A DNA stretch of 64,000 nucleotides from Lacticaseibacillus suilingensis (lineage in GTDB: Bacteria > Bacillota > Bacilli > Lactobacillales > Lactobacillaceae). Both the position numbers and the translations under genes were made by a program. The notes beneath the pieces are model-generated. The model was not told the origin of the DNA, made no database searches, and was given only the letters and a program-made list of their open reading frames with translations. The DNA lies in assembly GCF_016861845.1 (NCBI RefSeq), contig NZ_BOLV01000005.1, positions 62,001-126,000 of the forward strand. The letters are read 5' to 3'. Positions 17,553 through 26,170 of this stretch are shown in pieces (the stretch's first letter is position 1; the number at the start of each line of letters is the position of its first letter).

Positions 17553-17558
17553 TATACT
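17553..17558 (+). promoter_or_regulatory. -10 element of the WxL operon
   Basis: TATACT about 60 bases before the WxL start codon. At the expected -35 position (17530-17535) there is only TAATAT, so the promoter looks activator-dependent, consistent with the divergent Mga gene. Confidence 0.45.
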
Positions 17559-17617
17559 AAAGCCAAGTGGGAAACCTTCATCTCCCGCAAATTCATTTTA
17601 AGAAGGGGTAAACCAAA

Positions 17618-18325
17618 ATGAGAAAGACAAAGAAGACGAGTTTGGGGTTAATCGCAGCCAGTTTGATGGCACTGTCATTGACCGCACCGGCTGTTGTGTC
17701 AGCGGCAACCGCAACCACCACTGGGGATGTGACTTTCACCAAGCCAACGAATGCCGTTAATCCAGTGAATCCTACCGATCCGACTAAGCCAGTTGATCCA
17801 GTGGATCCAACAAATCCAGCTACCGGGCAAACCGGGGCTTTGACCCTTGATGTGGCACCGGTGCTACCATTTGGGACGCATGAAATCGAATCCGGTTCCC
17901 ACACCTATGCGTTGAACGCTGACGCCAGCAAGGGCAGCGTCAACAAAAATCCTTACCTGCAAGTTTCTGATCGGCGTGGGGTGGCTAACGATGGCCAAGC
18001 CCAAGGCTGGAATGTCACCGTTCAAATGAGTGACTTTACCGCCGCCAGCGGCGCCAAGTTAGCAGGCGCGAGTTTAGCCTTTAAGGACGCGACTGTTAAA
18101 ACTGCAACCGGCGACACGAGCAAAGCACCGGCCCAACAAAATATTGCGAACCTGAGCAGTGCTTCCAGCGCCACGACCATTTTCAGCGCGGCAAAAGGCC
18201 AAGGCCTCGGCACCTGGCTGTCAGTATACGATCCAGCCAACATCGAATTGACCGTGCCTACGCCTGGTGAAGGCGCGTACACCTCAACTTTGACCTGGAC
18301 CATGAATGAAGGCCCAACTGCGTAA
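17618..18325 (+). CDS. WxL-domain cell-surface protein
   Basis: 235 aa, ATG after AAGGGG. A Sec signal peptide ends near residue 30 (VVSAA). Residues about 44-66 are a Pro/Asp/Asn/Thr-rich repeat linker. The rest is a WxL domain: NPYLQVSDRRG, QGWNVTVQMSDF (first W) and the terminal YTSTLTWTMNEGP (second W, the WxM form). WxL domains attach non-covalently to the peptidoglycan of Gram-positive cells. It is the first gene of a five-gene operon; a hairpin follows it, so it may be made in excess over the later genes. Confidence 0.9.
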   Translation: MRKTKKTSLGLIAASLMALSLTAPAVVSAATATTTGDVTFTKPTNAVNPVNPTDPTKPVDPVDPTNPATGQTGALTLDVAPVLPFGTHEIESGSHTYALNADASKGSVNKNPYLQVSDRRGVANDGQAQGWNVTVQMSDFTAASGAKLAGASLAFKDATVKTATGDTSKAPAQQNIANLSSASSATTIFSAAKGQGLGTWLSVYDPANIELTVPTPGEGAYTSTLTWTMNEGPTA

Positions 18326-18360
18326 TCTTCGGTTGTGTTTTCCAATAGCGTGAATTTGGG

Positions 18361-18392
18361 GGAGGTCAGCAGCGTCTGCCTCCTCCTTTTTT
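18361..18392 (+). terminator. Partial terminator between WxL and DUF916 genes
   Basis: GGAGG (T) CAG pairs with CTG CCTCC and is followed by TCC and six T, ending directly before the next ribosome-binding site. Read-through is expected because the next genes have no other promoter in view. Confidence 0.6.
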
Positions 18393-18408
18393 GAAAGGAA
18401 CGACGAAT

Positions 18409-19458
18409 GTGAAACGGCGAACACGCTTATTGATGGCACTATTCGCCATCATTCTAGGCACTTCCGGCTTCGGGGTGAAGGTCCATGCCCAAGATAATCC
18501 GGGTGATTTTGGCGTGAAGGCGATTTTGCCTAGCAACCAAATCGACCCGGCCATCACTTATTTTGATTTGCTGGTGAAACCCGGCCAAACGCAAACCGTC
18601 TCGTTTGCCGTGTCGAATGCGGCGAAAAAGACGCGGAAGTTTGCCTTGAGTGTCAACCCAGCCGTTACGAGTGATGGCGGCACCATTGATTATTCGCAGG
18701 CCCACCCCACGCTAGATCCAACTTTGCCGTTCGATCCGCGGGCGGTGATGCAGCTTGATCAAAACAGTGTGACTTTAAAGGCCGGAGAAACGCAAACCAT
18801 CGCCCTTCGCCTGAAGCTACCGGCAAAGGCGTTTCAAGGCCAAGTATTGGCCGGCATTCATGTTGAGCCCATCGCGGCTAAACCTCAGGCTAAGGCTGGG
18901 AAGGCGGGGGCGCGCATTATCAACCGCTATGCATACAACGTGGCGATTGTTCTGCAAGAAAATCGCGCGGCGGTGCCGCCAATGCTCAAGCTTCGAGGGG
19001 GCAAAATTGCGCCGGTGAATTCACGGCCAACGGTTCAGCTCCGGTTTCAAAACCCAGCCCCGACAATTATTGGGGATTTGGTCTTTAAAACGAAGCTCTA
19101 CAAGAATGGAAAGCCCTTCATGACCGACCATTCCAATGCCTATTTGGTGGCGCCAAATTCACACTTTAATCTGAATTTAGCCTTGGATAATCACCGCGCC
19201 ACGGCAGGCCGTTATCAGGCCGTGATTCACGCCACTGCCAAAGGCGGACACAAATGGTCGTTTACGCAGTCATTTACCGTCAGCCCGACGCAGGCCAGCC
19301 AGGTCAATCGCCGGTCAGTCTTCATTGAACAACCGGCGGCATTTGGTCCAATGGCGATCGTGCTGGCGGTGCTACTGGTTCTCGCCTTGTTCGTGATCAT
19401 CCTGTTACTATGGCGGAATCGGCGAAAGCAAACAGGGGGAACAACTGATGAGAAGTAA
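18409..19458 (+). CDS. DUF916/DUF3324 cell-surface protein
   Basis: 349 aa with GTG start at 18409 (AAAGGAA eight bases upstream). Signal peptide to about residue 28 (KVHAQD). DUF916 covers about residues 30-160 (AITYFDLLVKPGQTQTVSFAVSN), DUF3324 about 165-300 (YAYNVAIVLQENR), and a C-terminal membrane helix with a basic tail follows (residues 312-338, then WRNRRKQ). Such proteins anchor WxL complexes at the membrane. The stop overlaps the next start by 11 bases. Confidence 0.9.
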   Translation: MKRRTRLLMALFAIILGTSGFGVKVHAQDNPGDFGVKAILPSNQIDPAITYFDLLVKPGQTQTVSFAVSNAAKKTRKFALSVNPAVTSDGGTIDYSQAHPTLDPTLPFDPRAVMQLDQNSVTLKAGETQTIALRLKLPAKAFQGQVLAGIHVEPIAAKPQAKAGKAGARIINRYAYNVAIVLQENRAAVPPMLKLRGGKIAPVNSRPTVQLRFQNPAPTIIGDLVFKTKLYKNGKPFMTDHSNAYLVAPNSHFNLNLALDNHRATAGRYQAVIHATAKGGHKWSFTQSFTVSPTQASQVNRRSVFIEQPAAFGPMAIVLAVLLVLALFVIILLLWRNRRKQTGGTTDEK

Positions 19459-19768
19459 GCTATGGGGTGTCATTTTGCTGATTTTATTCGCCACAGCGGG
19501 GCTTCAAGCGGCACCCGTAGCGGCAAGTACGCGGGAATCAACAGCCTCAATCAGCTTCATTGATTCTTCGCCAGTTCCACATGGCACACAAACGCCAGGC
19601 CACAAGCCTGCCATCAAAACCGGATATCGGTCGGCATCAGCCCCTAGCGAACGGGCAAGAATGCCAGCCACTGGTGAGGTGCCAGACCAATTTCTGCTGG
19701 TGCTGGGCCTCGAAGTGCTGGTAATCGTTGGTTTGCTTTGGCACAAGGGAGGTGAAGCCGATGCTTAA
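19448..19768 (+). CDS. Small sortase-type anchored protein of the WxL operon
   Basis: 106 aa. Signal peptide to about residue 27 (APVAAS), a short polar middle, then MPATGE (an LPxTG variant, about residues 73-78), a hydrophobic helix (82-97) and a charged end. WxL clusters usually include one small LPxTG protein of this kind. Translation is probably coupled both ways, since its start lies inside the previous gene and its stop inside the next. Confidence 0.8.
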   Translation: MRSKLWGVILLILFATAGLQAAPVAASTRESTASISFIDSSPVPHGTQTPGHKPAIKTGYRSASAPSERARMPATGEVPDQFLLVLGLEVLVIVGLLWHKGGEADA

Positions 19769-22283
19769 ATCGATTAAAAATCCGCGCAGGCTGGCGGTCG
19801 TGCTGGGTTGCTTGGTGTTGGGGGTCCTGATTGGCCTCAACCAGCGGCAAATCGTTGACGCTGGCACTAATCCCACGGCGCCCACTGCCGCCATCCGTCC
19901 GCAATACGTCTACGGCTTGGCGAACTACACCGGCGCAGGGGTCGTTCAGGATTCGCAGGCCCAGCCGCAGCTAAAAGCCACTTACCAAAGCGGCAGTGCG
20001 ACTGACCCTTGGTTAGGTGGCAAACTTAACATCGATTGGACCGACTATTTGGATCTTCGCATGGGGGGCGGGCAGTTGGTGACCGCGGCGACCTTTGGCT
20101 TTGGCTTTGTGGCCCATGTCAACTTACCATCCAGAATTAACGCGGATGATGTCTTGGCTGCCATGGACTTTTCAACGGCCAAGTTAACCGTGAAGTCAGC
20201 GACCTTTCCTTTGCAACGCGATAATTTCGAGAAAATCGGTCCCCATACCTTGCGCCTGACCATGCGCGATCACAATGGCCATAATCTTAACTGGGGTGTG
20301 CTGGCGGTGCTGCAAGGCATTGTCAGTGATGGGTTTTCTTTGAACCATGTCTATGTCAACTTCAATATCGACGTGGATATCGCCAAGTTGACCGTGGATG
20401 GGCAACCTGACGACACGTCGCCTAACAAGATACTGACGAAAGGACACTTTGCCCCGGCACCTGACAAGAAGCATCAACTAAGCGTCGATTTTTATGGTGC
20501 CGATGATATCAAAGAAGGGGCCGCAAGCTTCTTTGGCCTTTCCCCCACTGGGTATCTTTATGCGAATTTAAACCCAGATGGTAGTTTTGAGGCATGCAAT
20601 CGCGCCACTACGACCATGAAGACCTGGAATAGCTATATTTCACCAACGGACAATCAAGGCACTGAGAACACGAATCAGGATCAGGCCGAAGTGGTGGACG
20701 GGTCGGCGGCCAATTTACCCGGCCAAGTCAACCAGCGGTCGGTCACCTTGGGCTATCGCGCTGGGACTTTCGCGGCGCAACCGGCGGACCGATTTAATCG
20801 CGTCGTCAATTATTTCACCAAGCAAAACGTCACTACCGGCGCCCAGTTAACGCATACCCCGCTTAAAACGACCGGTTATAACCAACCGACAACCGTTGTT
20901 TATTCTGGTACCGACAGCGAAGGGACTAAGCTCTCGCCTGTGGCCTTGAAAGTCACTGATTCTCACCGCAACAATGGCCAGGTGAAGCTGACGAATTTGA
21001 CCAATACGGTCCTGCCAAATGGCGGTGGCATGGTTGGCACGGCAATCAGCCAAGGCACGGATTTTACGATGAAAGGTTGGTGGCAAGCACCGGATTTGGA
21101 TCATGGTGAAATTCGCTACCGCGTGTTGGCCTTGAAAGCCGGCCAAAGCCTCGCTGAGGCGACGCCGGTGGCAGGACGAGGAGACATGCTCTTTCAAACC
21201 ATCACGAATAGCCCCGATTACAGTCAAACGCATGCTACCAGTGCGATCTTAGCGGGGTTGCCGGCGGGACGTTATGTACTGGATACGAAAATTGTGGATG
21301 ACGCGGAGCCTGATCAGGCGCAATGGGCGTCGACCCAATATCTTGCCCATCCAGATCAAAACGCCTATCCGCCGCTGATTGCAGTGGTTGATTTGCCGCA
21401 GATGGCCCTCACCAGTCAGGTTACGAATACCGCTACGCAAGAAACCGGTCAGACGATTACTGCGCTGGCTGGCAATCAAATTCACAGCACCACCACCATC
21501 ACGGCAGGCACGGACGGCACTGCCAGCCTTGAGCAGGCAGCGTTGCAACTGCAAATCCCGACTGGGACGACTTATCAGGCCGGTAGTTTAACGGTGACGA
21601 TCAACGGCCAACCGCAAAGCGGCATGACCGCCAATTTCAGCGCTGGCACAGCCAAAATTGCGTTACCGCAGGCGGTGAAGGCCGGTGACACCATCAAGCT
21701 TGGTCTTGATTATCAGGTGAATGATTTAAGTGATCAAACCCTGACCGCCACTCCGGTCACTTTATCCGGGAAGGTGACAGTGCCAACGGATAATGGGACG
21801 GCACCGGCGCCAGTTTCACTGGTATCGAACGCGATTGCCATCAAAATTCCGGTGGCAGAGCTGAAACTGGTTAACGGTCCGGCTGATTTTACTTTTGGCC
21901 ACAACGTTGATTTGCCCTATCAGCCTGTTGATCTGCCCGCAAAAACAGCCGACTTAGCCTTCACAGTTTGGGATTCACGGGCACCACAAATGAAGTCCAA
22001 CTGGCAAATCACAGCTAGTTTGAGCAAGCCGTTTACCACTGCGACCGGGGCCATTTTGCCGACTGCTCAGCTTGACGCCAAAATCGGCAATGAGCAGCAC
22101 GCGATTAGTGCCGGTCAGGAGACCCCAATTTACACGCATGAAGGTAACGCTAGAGGAACGATTGCCGTGCAACTAGCGAAAACGAATCAACTGATCCTGC
22201 ATGTTGATCCCAACGCTGGGATTCAAACGGATGTTGCCTACCAAGGCGAAATTCAATGGCAACTGGTGGATGGGCCGCAATAA
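19761..22283 (+). CDS. Large WxL-domain surface protein
   Basis: 840 aa from the ATG at 19761 after GGAGGTG, overlapping the previous stop by 8 bases. A signal/membrane segment is at residues 9-24. The N-terminal half resembles a lectin-like beta-sandwich (SATDPWLGGKLNIDWTDYL, FGFVAHVNLPS); the centre (about 540-690) is made of DUF11/Ig-like strands (TVTINGQPQSGM, KAGDTIKLGLDYQVND). The C-terminus from about residue 720 is a WxL domain (AFTVWDSRAPQ and GEIQWQLVDGP). It is the large partner of the WxL complex and probably binds a host or plant polymer; ligand unknown. Confidence 0.85.
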   Translation: MLKSIKNPRRLAVVLGCLVLGVLIGLNQRQIVDAGTNPTAPTAAIRPQYVYGLANYTGAGVVQDSQAQPQLKATYQSGSATDPWLGGKLNIDWTDYLDLRMGGGQLVTAATFGFGFVAHVNLPSRINADDVLAAMDFSTAKLTVKSATFPLQRDNFEKIGPHTLRLTMRDHNGHNLNWGVLAVLQGIVSDGFSLNHVYVNFNIDVDIAKLTVDGQPDDTSPNKILTKGHFAPAPDKKHQLSVDFYGADDIKEGAASFFGLSPTGYLYANLNPDGSFEACNRATTTMKTWNSYISPTDNQGTENTNQDQAEVVDGSAANLPGQVNQRSVTLGYRAGTFAAQPADRFNRVVNYFTKQNVTTGAQLTHTPLKTTGYNQPTTVVYSGTDSEGTKLSPVALKVTDSHRNNGQVKLTNLTNTVLPNGGGMVGTAISQGTDFTMKGWWQAPDLDHGEIRYRVLALKAGQSLAEATPVAGRGDMLFQTITNSPDYSQTHATSAILAGLPAGRYVLDTKIVDDAEPDQAQWASTQYLAHPDQNAYPPLIAVVDLPQMALTSQVTNTATQETGQTITALAGNQIHSTTTITAGTDGTASLEQAALQLQIPTGTTYQAGSLTVTINGQPQSGMTANFSAGTAKIALPQAVKAGDTIKLGLDYQVNDLSDQTLTATPVTLSGKVTVPTDNGTAPAPVSLVSNAIAIKIPVAELKLVNGPADFTFGHNVDLPYQPVDLPAKTADLAFTVWDSRAPQMKSNWQITASLSKPFTTATGAILPTAQLDAKIGNEQHAISAGQETPIYTHEGNARGTIAVQLAKTNQLILHVDPNAGIQTDVAYQGEIQWQLVDGPQ

Positions 22284-22297
22284 CCCAGAAAGAAGGA

Positions 22298-22795
22298 ATG
22301 GAATTGGCTGTAAAAACAAAGCGCCGTTATTCACCCACGACCATCGATCTGACGGGTCAGCGCTTTGGCCGGCTGGTGGTGTTGCATCGAGATGGCAAAA
22401 GAAAAAATGGCAATGCCGCCTGGCTGTGCCAATGCGACTGCGGGAACCGCGTGACTGTTGACTCATACGCCATGCGCCACGGCAGCGTGAGAAGCTGTGG
22501 CTGCTTGCGGCGCGATAACCTGCGGCGACTGGCCGAGATTAATCCGGCTTTTATGGACATGCAGCAACGCGGCGCCGCGGCTTTGCAGGATCAACACGGC
22601 GTTTCCTACGCGTCACTGCATCGCGGCAAACGCAATCGTTCAGGCGTGATTGGGGTGAGCTATGACCGCGCCACTGGCCGGTGGTGTGCACGCCTGCGCT
22701 ACCACGGCAAATATGTCTTGCTCAAAATGTTCGCTCGCTTTAGTGATGCGGTCGCTGCTCGTCAGGCCGCCGAGAAGCAATATTTAGGGCGCTGA
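22298..22795 (+). CDS. AP2-domain protein with Cys-rich N-terminal module
   Basis: 165 aa; ATG 22298 or TTG 22304 (AAGAAGG fits the TTG better). Residues about 10-65 are a Cys module (DLTGQRFGRLVVL, WLCQCDCGN, SVRSCGCL) common in phage and mobile-element proteins. Residues about 110-160 form an AP2/integrase-type DNA-binding domain (SGVIGVSYDRATGRWCARLRYHGKYVLL). Standalone proteins of this form are usually relics of homing endonucleases or regulators. It starts 15 bases after the WxL protein, so it is in the same transcript; its role there is unknown. Confidence 0.75.
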   Translation: MELAVKTKRRYSPTTIDLTGQRFGRLVVLHRDGKRKNGNAAWLCQCDCGNRVTVDSYAMRHGSVRSCGCLRRDNLRRLAEINPAFMDMQQRGAAALQDQHGVSYASLHRGKRNRSGVIGVSYDRATGRWCARLRYHGKYVLLKMFARFSDAVAARQAAEKQYLGR

Positions 22796-23002
22796 AGGCG
22801 GCGTGTTGAGGGGGCAAGCAATTAAGCCTGCGTATTCGATGCCGGTCGAGGCCTTGGGTTAACCAGCCTTGACTGTTTGTTCCCCTAGATAACACCTCCC
22901 TCGTAAGCCCCATGATGACTTCAGTGAGGCTGGCACGGCTTTCGTCGTGACCCCCCAAGCACGCAAGCAGTCTTGTCAGTCCGCATTGAAGCTCGAGGCG
23001 TG

Positions 23003-23046
23003 AATTGCCCCACCGTAGTTAGCTTTGGCTAATCACGATGGGGCAA
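23003..23046 (+). terminator. Terminator of the WxL operon
   Basis: A 21-bp imperfect stem (starting AATTGCCCCA and ending TGGGGCAATT) around a TTTG loop, followed by TTT. Confidence 0.8.
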
Positions 23047-23100
23047 TTTTGGTCCTTGTGGTTGAGTCACCAACGACAGCTAAAATAGGTTTCCGTTTGG

Positions 23101-23164
23101 TTGACATATTTACCCGCAAGTTTACATTCACTCGCTTGGCGTCCGCTTTGCTGTTCGCTACAAT
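23101..23164 (+). promoter_or_regulatory. Promoter region of the XRE/ABC operon
   Basis: Two possible promoters: TTGACA 23101-23106 with TACATT 23123-23128 (spacer 16), and TTGGCG 23136-23141 with TACAAT 23159-23164 (spacer 17). Confidence 0.5.
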
Positions 23165-23183
23165 GACAGCAGGAGGTGAGGTC

Positions 23184-24284
23184 ATGCTCAATGTTGGCAC
23201 TGTCATTTTAGCCCAGCGTAAAGCAGCTGGCCTGACGCAGCAAGCGGTCGCCGATTTTCTCGGTGTGTCCAAAGCGTCAGTTTCGAAGTGGGAAACCGGG
23301 CAATCGTATCCAGACATCACGCTACTCCCGCTGCTCGCGAGCTTCTTCAACATCACGGTGGATGAGCTCTTGGCCTACTCGGCGCAGCTCTCCGATGCGG
23401 AAGTAGCGCAATTATATCGCCAGTTGCAGGCACGCTTGCTCAAAGAGTCGGCGGCGGTCGTGTATCAGGCCATTGAGGCGACCATTCATCGCTACTACGC
23501 TTGCCCCAATTTGGTGCTGAGCATGGGGCTGCTCTTGCTTAACCACAGCGACTTACTGCCAGGCGATCGGCTTACCTACATCCAAGAAGCGCAGGCATTG
23601 TTTGCCCATGTACCCACCATCACCCAGACACCAACGCTACTGGACAAGGCAACCAAGCTGGCGGCGATGTGCGATTTGATGTTGCAACAGCCGCAAGCCG
23701 TGTTGGCCAAATTAGGCCCCACCGCCCCGGAAGTCATGCCGGCGGATAGCTTGATTGCCGGCGCTTATCAGCAACTCGGGCAGGTGGATCAAGCGATTGC
23801 GACGCTTCAAAGCGGTTTGTATCAAAATGTTGCGGTGATGTTGAGCGGGTTAACCAATTACCTGCAGATGACGATCGCCGCGCCTGAACGCTTCACGGCC
23901 ACGGTCCAGCGCGGCCAGGCGCTGATTGAGGCCTTCAAGGTGGCAACGCTCAATCCAATCGTGGCGATTAACTTTTGGAGCAGTGCCGCGGTGGGCTTTG
24001 GGGCGCTCAACCAAGCGGACCAGGTGGCCCAGCAGTTACACCTGCTGTTGCCAGTGCTGCAGACCTTGCCGGAACCTTTGACCCTGCATGGCGATGATTA
24101 TTTTGACCAAATCGATGACTGGCTGGCAGCCACCGAAACCGCCGGCGTGACGCCGCGCAACTCGGGGCATGTGAAGGCGGAACTCGCCCAACTGCTGCTG
24201 ACGCATCCGGCGCTGCAAGCGGTCTTCAAGCAGCCGGCCTTAGCACCGCTGCAAGCGCAATTGAAGGAGCTTACCCATGACTGA
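23184..24284 (+). CDS. XRE-family regulator with TPR-like C-terminal domain
   Basis: 366 aa, ATG at 23184 after AGGAGGTGA; the frame extends upstream through the promoter. The HTH is at residues 5-60 (LAQRKAAGLTQQAVADFLGVSKASVSKWETGQSYPD). The remaining 300 residues are helical repeats of the TPR kind (SLIAGAYQQLGQVDQAIATLQSGLYQ). It is the first gene of an operon with a PLDc_N protein and an ABC transporter and overlaps the next gene by 8 bases, which suggests the regulator senses or controls that transporter. Confidence 0.85.
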   Translation: MLNVGTVILAQRKAAGLTQQAVADFLGVSKASVSKWETGQSYPDITLLPLLASFFNITVDELLAYSAQLSDAEVAQLYRQLQARLLKESAAVVYQAIEATIHRYYACPNLVLSMGLLLLNHSDLLPGDRLTYIQEAQALFAHVPTITQTPTLLDKATKLAAMCDLMLQQPQAVLAKLGPTAPEVMPADSLIAGAYQQLGQVDQAIATLQSGLYQNVAVMLSGLTNYLQMTIAAPERFTATVQRGQALIEAFKVATLNPIVAINFWSSAAVGFGALNQADQVAQQLHLLLPVLQTLPEPLTLHGDDYFDQIDDWLAATETAGVTPRNSGHVKAELAQLLLTHPALQAVFKQPALAPLQAQLKELTHD

Positions 24285-24486
24285 CTTTGAGCTGATTAAA
24301 GAATACTTGCCGTTCCTGATTCCAGCGGTGCTGATCGAGCTGGTGCTGGCGATTACCGGCGTGATCAGTGTGCTGCGCCATCCGCATTACCGGTTCGGTA
24401 ACCGCATCCTATGGCTATTGCTGGTGATTTTCGTGCAACCGTTTGGACCGTTGCTGTATTTCTTCGCCGGCCGCGAGGTGGAGTGA
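24277..24486 (+). CDS. PLDc_N-domain small membrane protein (YxlE-like)
   Basis: 69 aa. Two hydrophobic helices (about residues 11-32 and 43-63) and the PLD-nuclease N-terminal motif HPHYRFGNRILWLLLVI...FGPLLYFFAGR. In Bacillus the YxlE/YxlF/YxlG genes have the same order: small PLDc_N protein, ABC ATPase, permease. The stop overlaps the next start (TGATG). Confidence 0.85.
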   Translation: MTDFELIKEYLPFLIPAVLIELVLAITGVISVLRHPHYRFGNRILWLLLVIFVQPFGPLLYFFAGREVE

Positions 24487-25352
24487 TGGGCTTACTCACA
24501 TTAACCAAGGTCAGTAAAGCATTCGGCAACCAGCAGGTGCTGAAGGGGCTGGACTTAGATGTGCCACAAGGGGCCATTTATGGCTTTGTCGGGGAAAATG
24601 GGGCCGGCAAAACGACCACCATGCGCCTGATTTTAGGCCTGGAGCCACTAGACTCGGGCACCATTACTTTTACTGGTCAGCCGGTGAAGTTTGGCCACAC
24701 CCAGGGCATCGGCTATCTGCCGGATGTGCCGGCGTATTACGGCGACCTCAGCGCCCGCGAGTATTTGACGCTGTGCGGGCGGCTGACCCAAACCGCGCAC
24801 CTGCATGAGCGGGTGGGCGAAATGCTGCACCTTGTCGGTTTGCCGGACACGCGGCGCCGGGTCCACGGGTTTTCTCGCGGCATGAAGCAGCGGCTCGGGA
24901 TTGCTAGCGCGTTACTGGATCGGCCAGCCATGCTACTGTGCGATGAGCCGACGTCCGCCTTGGATCCTGCAGGCCGACGCGAATTTTTGGCGTTGCTGGC
25001 CAGTGTGCACAATGAAACGACGATTTTGCTGTCAACCCATATTCTTAGTGACGTGGAGCGGATTTGTGATTACGTCGGGATTTTGCATGCGGGTAAGCTG
25101 CAGATGCAAGGGCCGCTGCAAGCCTTGTTGGCCGCGCATACCCAACCGGCCACCCGCTTTACCTTTAGCAATGAGGCTCAGGCGCAGGCTGCCGCAACGC
25201 TGCTAGGCGGGGCGGCGACGGCCAGCCAAGTGACCGTTACCACCGATGCCCAGGCCGCATTGAGGCAACTGCTGGCGCAGCATTTGATGCCCACGGCGTT
25301 CAATCCCATCAAAGCCAGCCTGGAGCAGCTGTTCATGGAGGTGATCGCATGA
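24486..25352 (+). CDS. ABC transporter ATP-binding protein (YxlF-like)
   Basis: 288 aa. Walker A GENGAGKTT (residues about 38-46), signature FSRGMKQRLG (about 130), Walker B LLCDEPTSALDP (about 150-161) and switch His in LSTHIL. The C-terminal 70 residues are the accessory domain of the CcmA/NatA type. Forms an exporter with the next gene. In YxlEFG-type operons the transporter serves in envelope stress or antimicrobial defence; substrate unknown here. Confidence 0.9.
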   Translation: MGLLTLTKVSKAFGNQQVLKGLDLDVPQGAIYGFVGENGAGKTTTMRLILGLEPLDSGTITFTGQPVKFGHTQGIGYLPDVPAYYGDLSAREYLTLCGRLTQTAHLHERVGEMLHLVGLPDTRRRVHGFSRGMKQRLGIASALLDRPAMLLCDEPTSALDPAGRREFLALLASVHNETTILLSTHILSDVERICDYVGILHAGKLQMQGPLQALLAAHTQPATRFTFSNEAQAQAAATLLGGAATASQVTVTTDAQAALRQLLAQHLMPTAFNPIKASLEQLFMEVIA

Positions 25353-26110
25353 GGGGTTACTGGCTGATGTTGCAAAATGAACTTATTTTGGCTTGGCGCC
25401 GGTATCGCCTCGTGGTGCTGGCGCTGGTGTTCTTGTTGTTTGGCATCGAAGCCCCGCTGGTAGCGAAGCTGACGCCGGCGCTACTGAAGTCCATTGGGCA
25501 GGGGATGACCATTACCCTGCCCAAGCCGACCAGTGTGATGGCCTGGCAGCAATACTACAAGAACATGACTCAAATCGGCCTCTTTGTGCTGGCGATTGTG
25601 GCTTCCGGAACCGTCAGTCGGGAATTGAATGAGGGCACCTTGGTGATTTTGGTGGCAAAAGGGCTGCGGCGTAATGCCGTGATCATGGCTAAGTACACCA
25701 TGGCGCTACTGCAGTGGGTGGTGGCGCTGCTGCTGGCCTTTGGTGTCACTTACGCCTATACCGCCTACTACTTTCCTGATGACCTCAGTCCGCATCCCTG
25801 GCTGGCGCTGTGGCCGCTGCTCTGGTTTGGCGTGTTGTGGCTGGCTATCATCATTTTGGGCTCGACCCTCAGTAAAAGTGGTTTCACCGGTTTTTTGCTT
25901 GGCGCCGGGGTCTATTTAGGCCTAACGCTGCTGAACATGTTCAAAGCGGTGCATCGCTTCAATCCAGTGAGCCTAACCAATGACAACTTAGCGCTATTGA
26001 CTGGCACTAAAACGTTTTGGTCGCTGGCGCCGGCCTACGCGGTGACGCTAGCAGGGGCTGTGGCCTGCCTAGCATTGGCGATGCTGGTGCTGAAAAAGCG
26101 GCGCCTGTGA
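25349..26110 (+). CDS. ABC transporter permease (YxlG-like)
   Basis: 253 aa, overlapping the ATPase gene by 4 bases (ATGA). Six membrane segments (about residues 18-38, 72-92, 112-134, 145-168, 172-193, 226-248), with a conserved cytosolic stretch SRELNEGTLVILVAKG. ABC-2 type permease. Last gene of the operon, followed by a strong terminator. Confidence 0.85.
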   Translation: MRGYWLMLQNELILAWRRYRLVVLALVFLLFGIEAPLVAKLTPALLKSIGQGMTITLPKPTSVMAWQQYYKNMTQIGLFVLAIVASGTVSRELNEGTLVILVAKGLRRNAVIMAKYTMALLQWVVALLLAFGVTYAYTAYYFPDDLSPHPWLALWPLLWFGVLWLAIIILGSTLSKSGFTGFLLGAGVYLGLTLLNMFKAVHRFNPVSLTNDNLALLTGTKTFWSLAPAYAVTLAGAVACLALAMLVLKKRRL

Positions 26111-26129
26111 GGACGCAGTGAACCAAATC

Positions 26130-26167
26130 AAAGATGCCGTCTTCGTCGCAGAAGGCGGCATCTTTTT
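26130..26167. terminator. Bidirectional terminator
   Basis: AAAGATGCCGTCTTC pairs with GAAGGCGGCATCTTT (one G-T pair), followed by T on the plus strand. It separates the ABC operon from the convergent oxidoreductase gene. Confidence 0.85.
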
Positions 26168-26170
26168 GCC

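Larger units (their letters stand above)
22796..23183. other. Intergenic region with terminator and promoter
   Basis: Holds the terminator of the WxL operon (23003-23050) and promoter-like sequences for the next XRE gene. Between 22796 and 23000 I see no gene, repeat or RNA signature. Confidence 0.5.

Noticed and set aside
23025-23183. N-terminal extension of the XRE regulator
   Set aside because: The extension would cover the operon's promoter and terminator; the ATG at 23184 has AGGAGGTGA.
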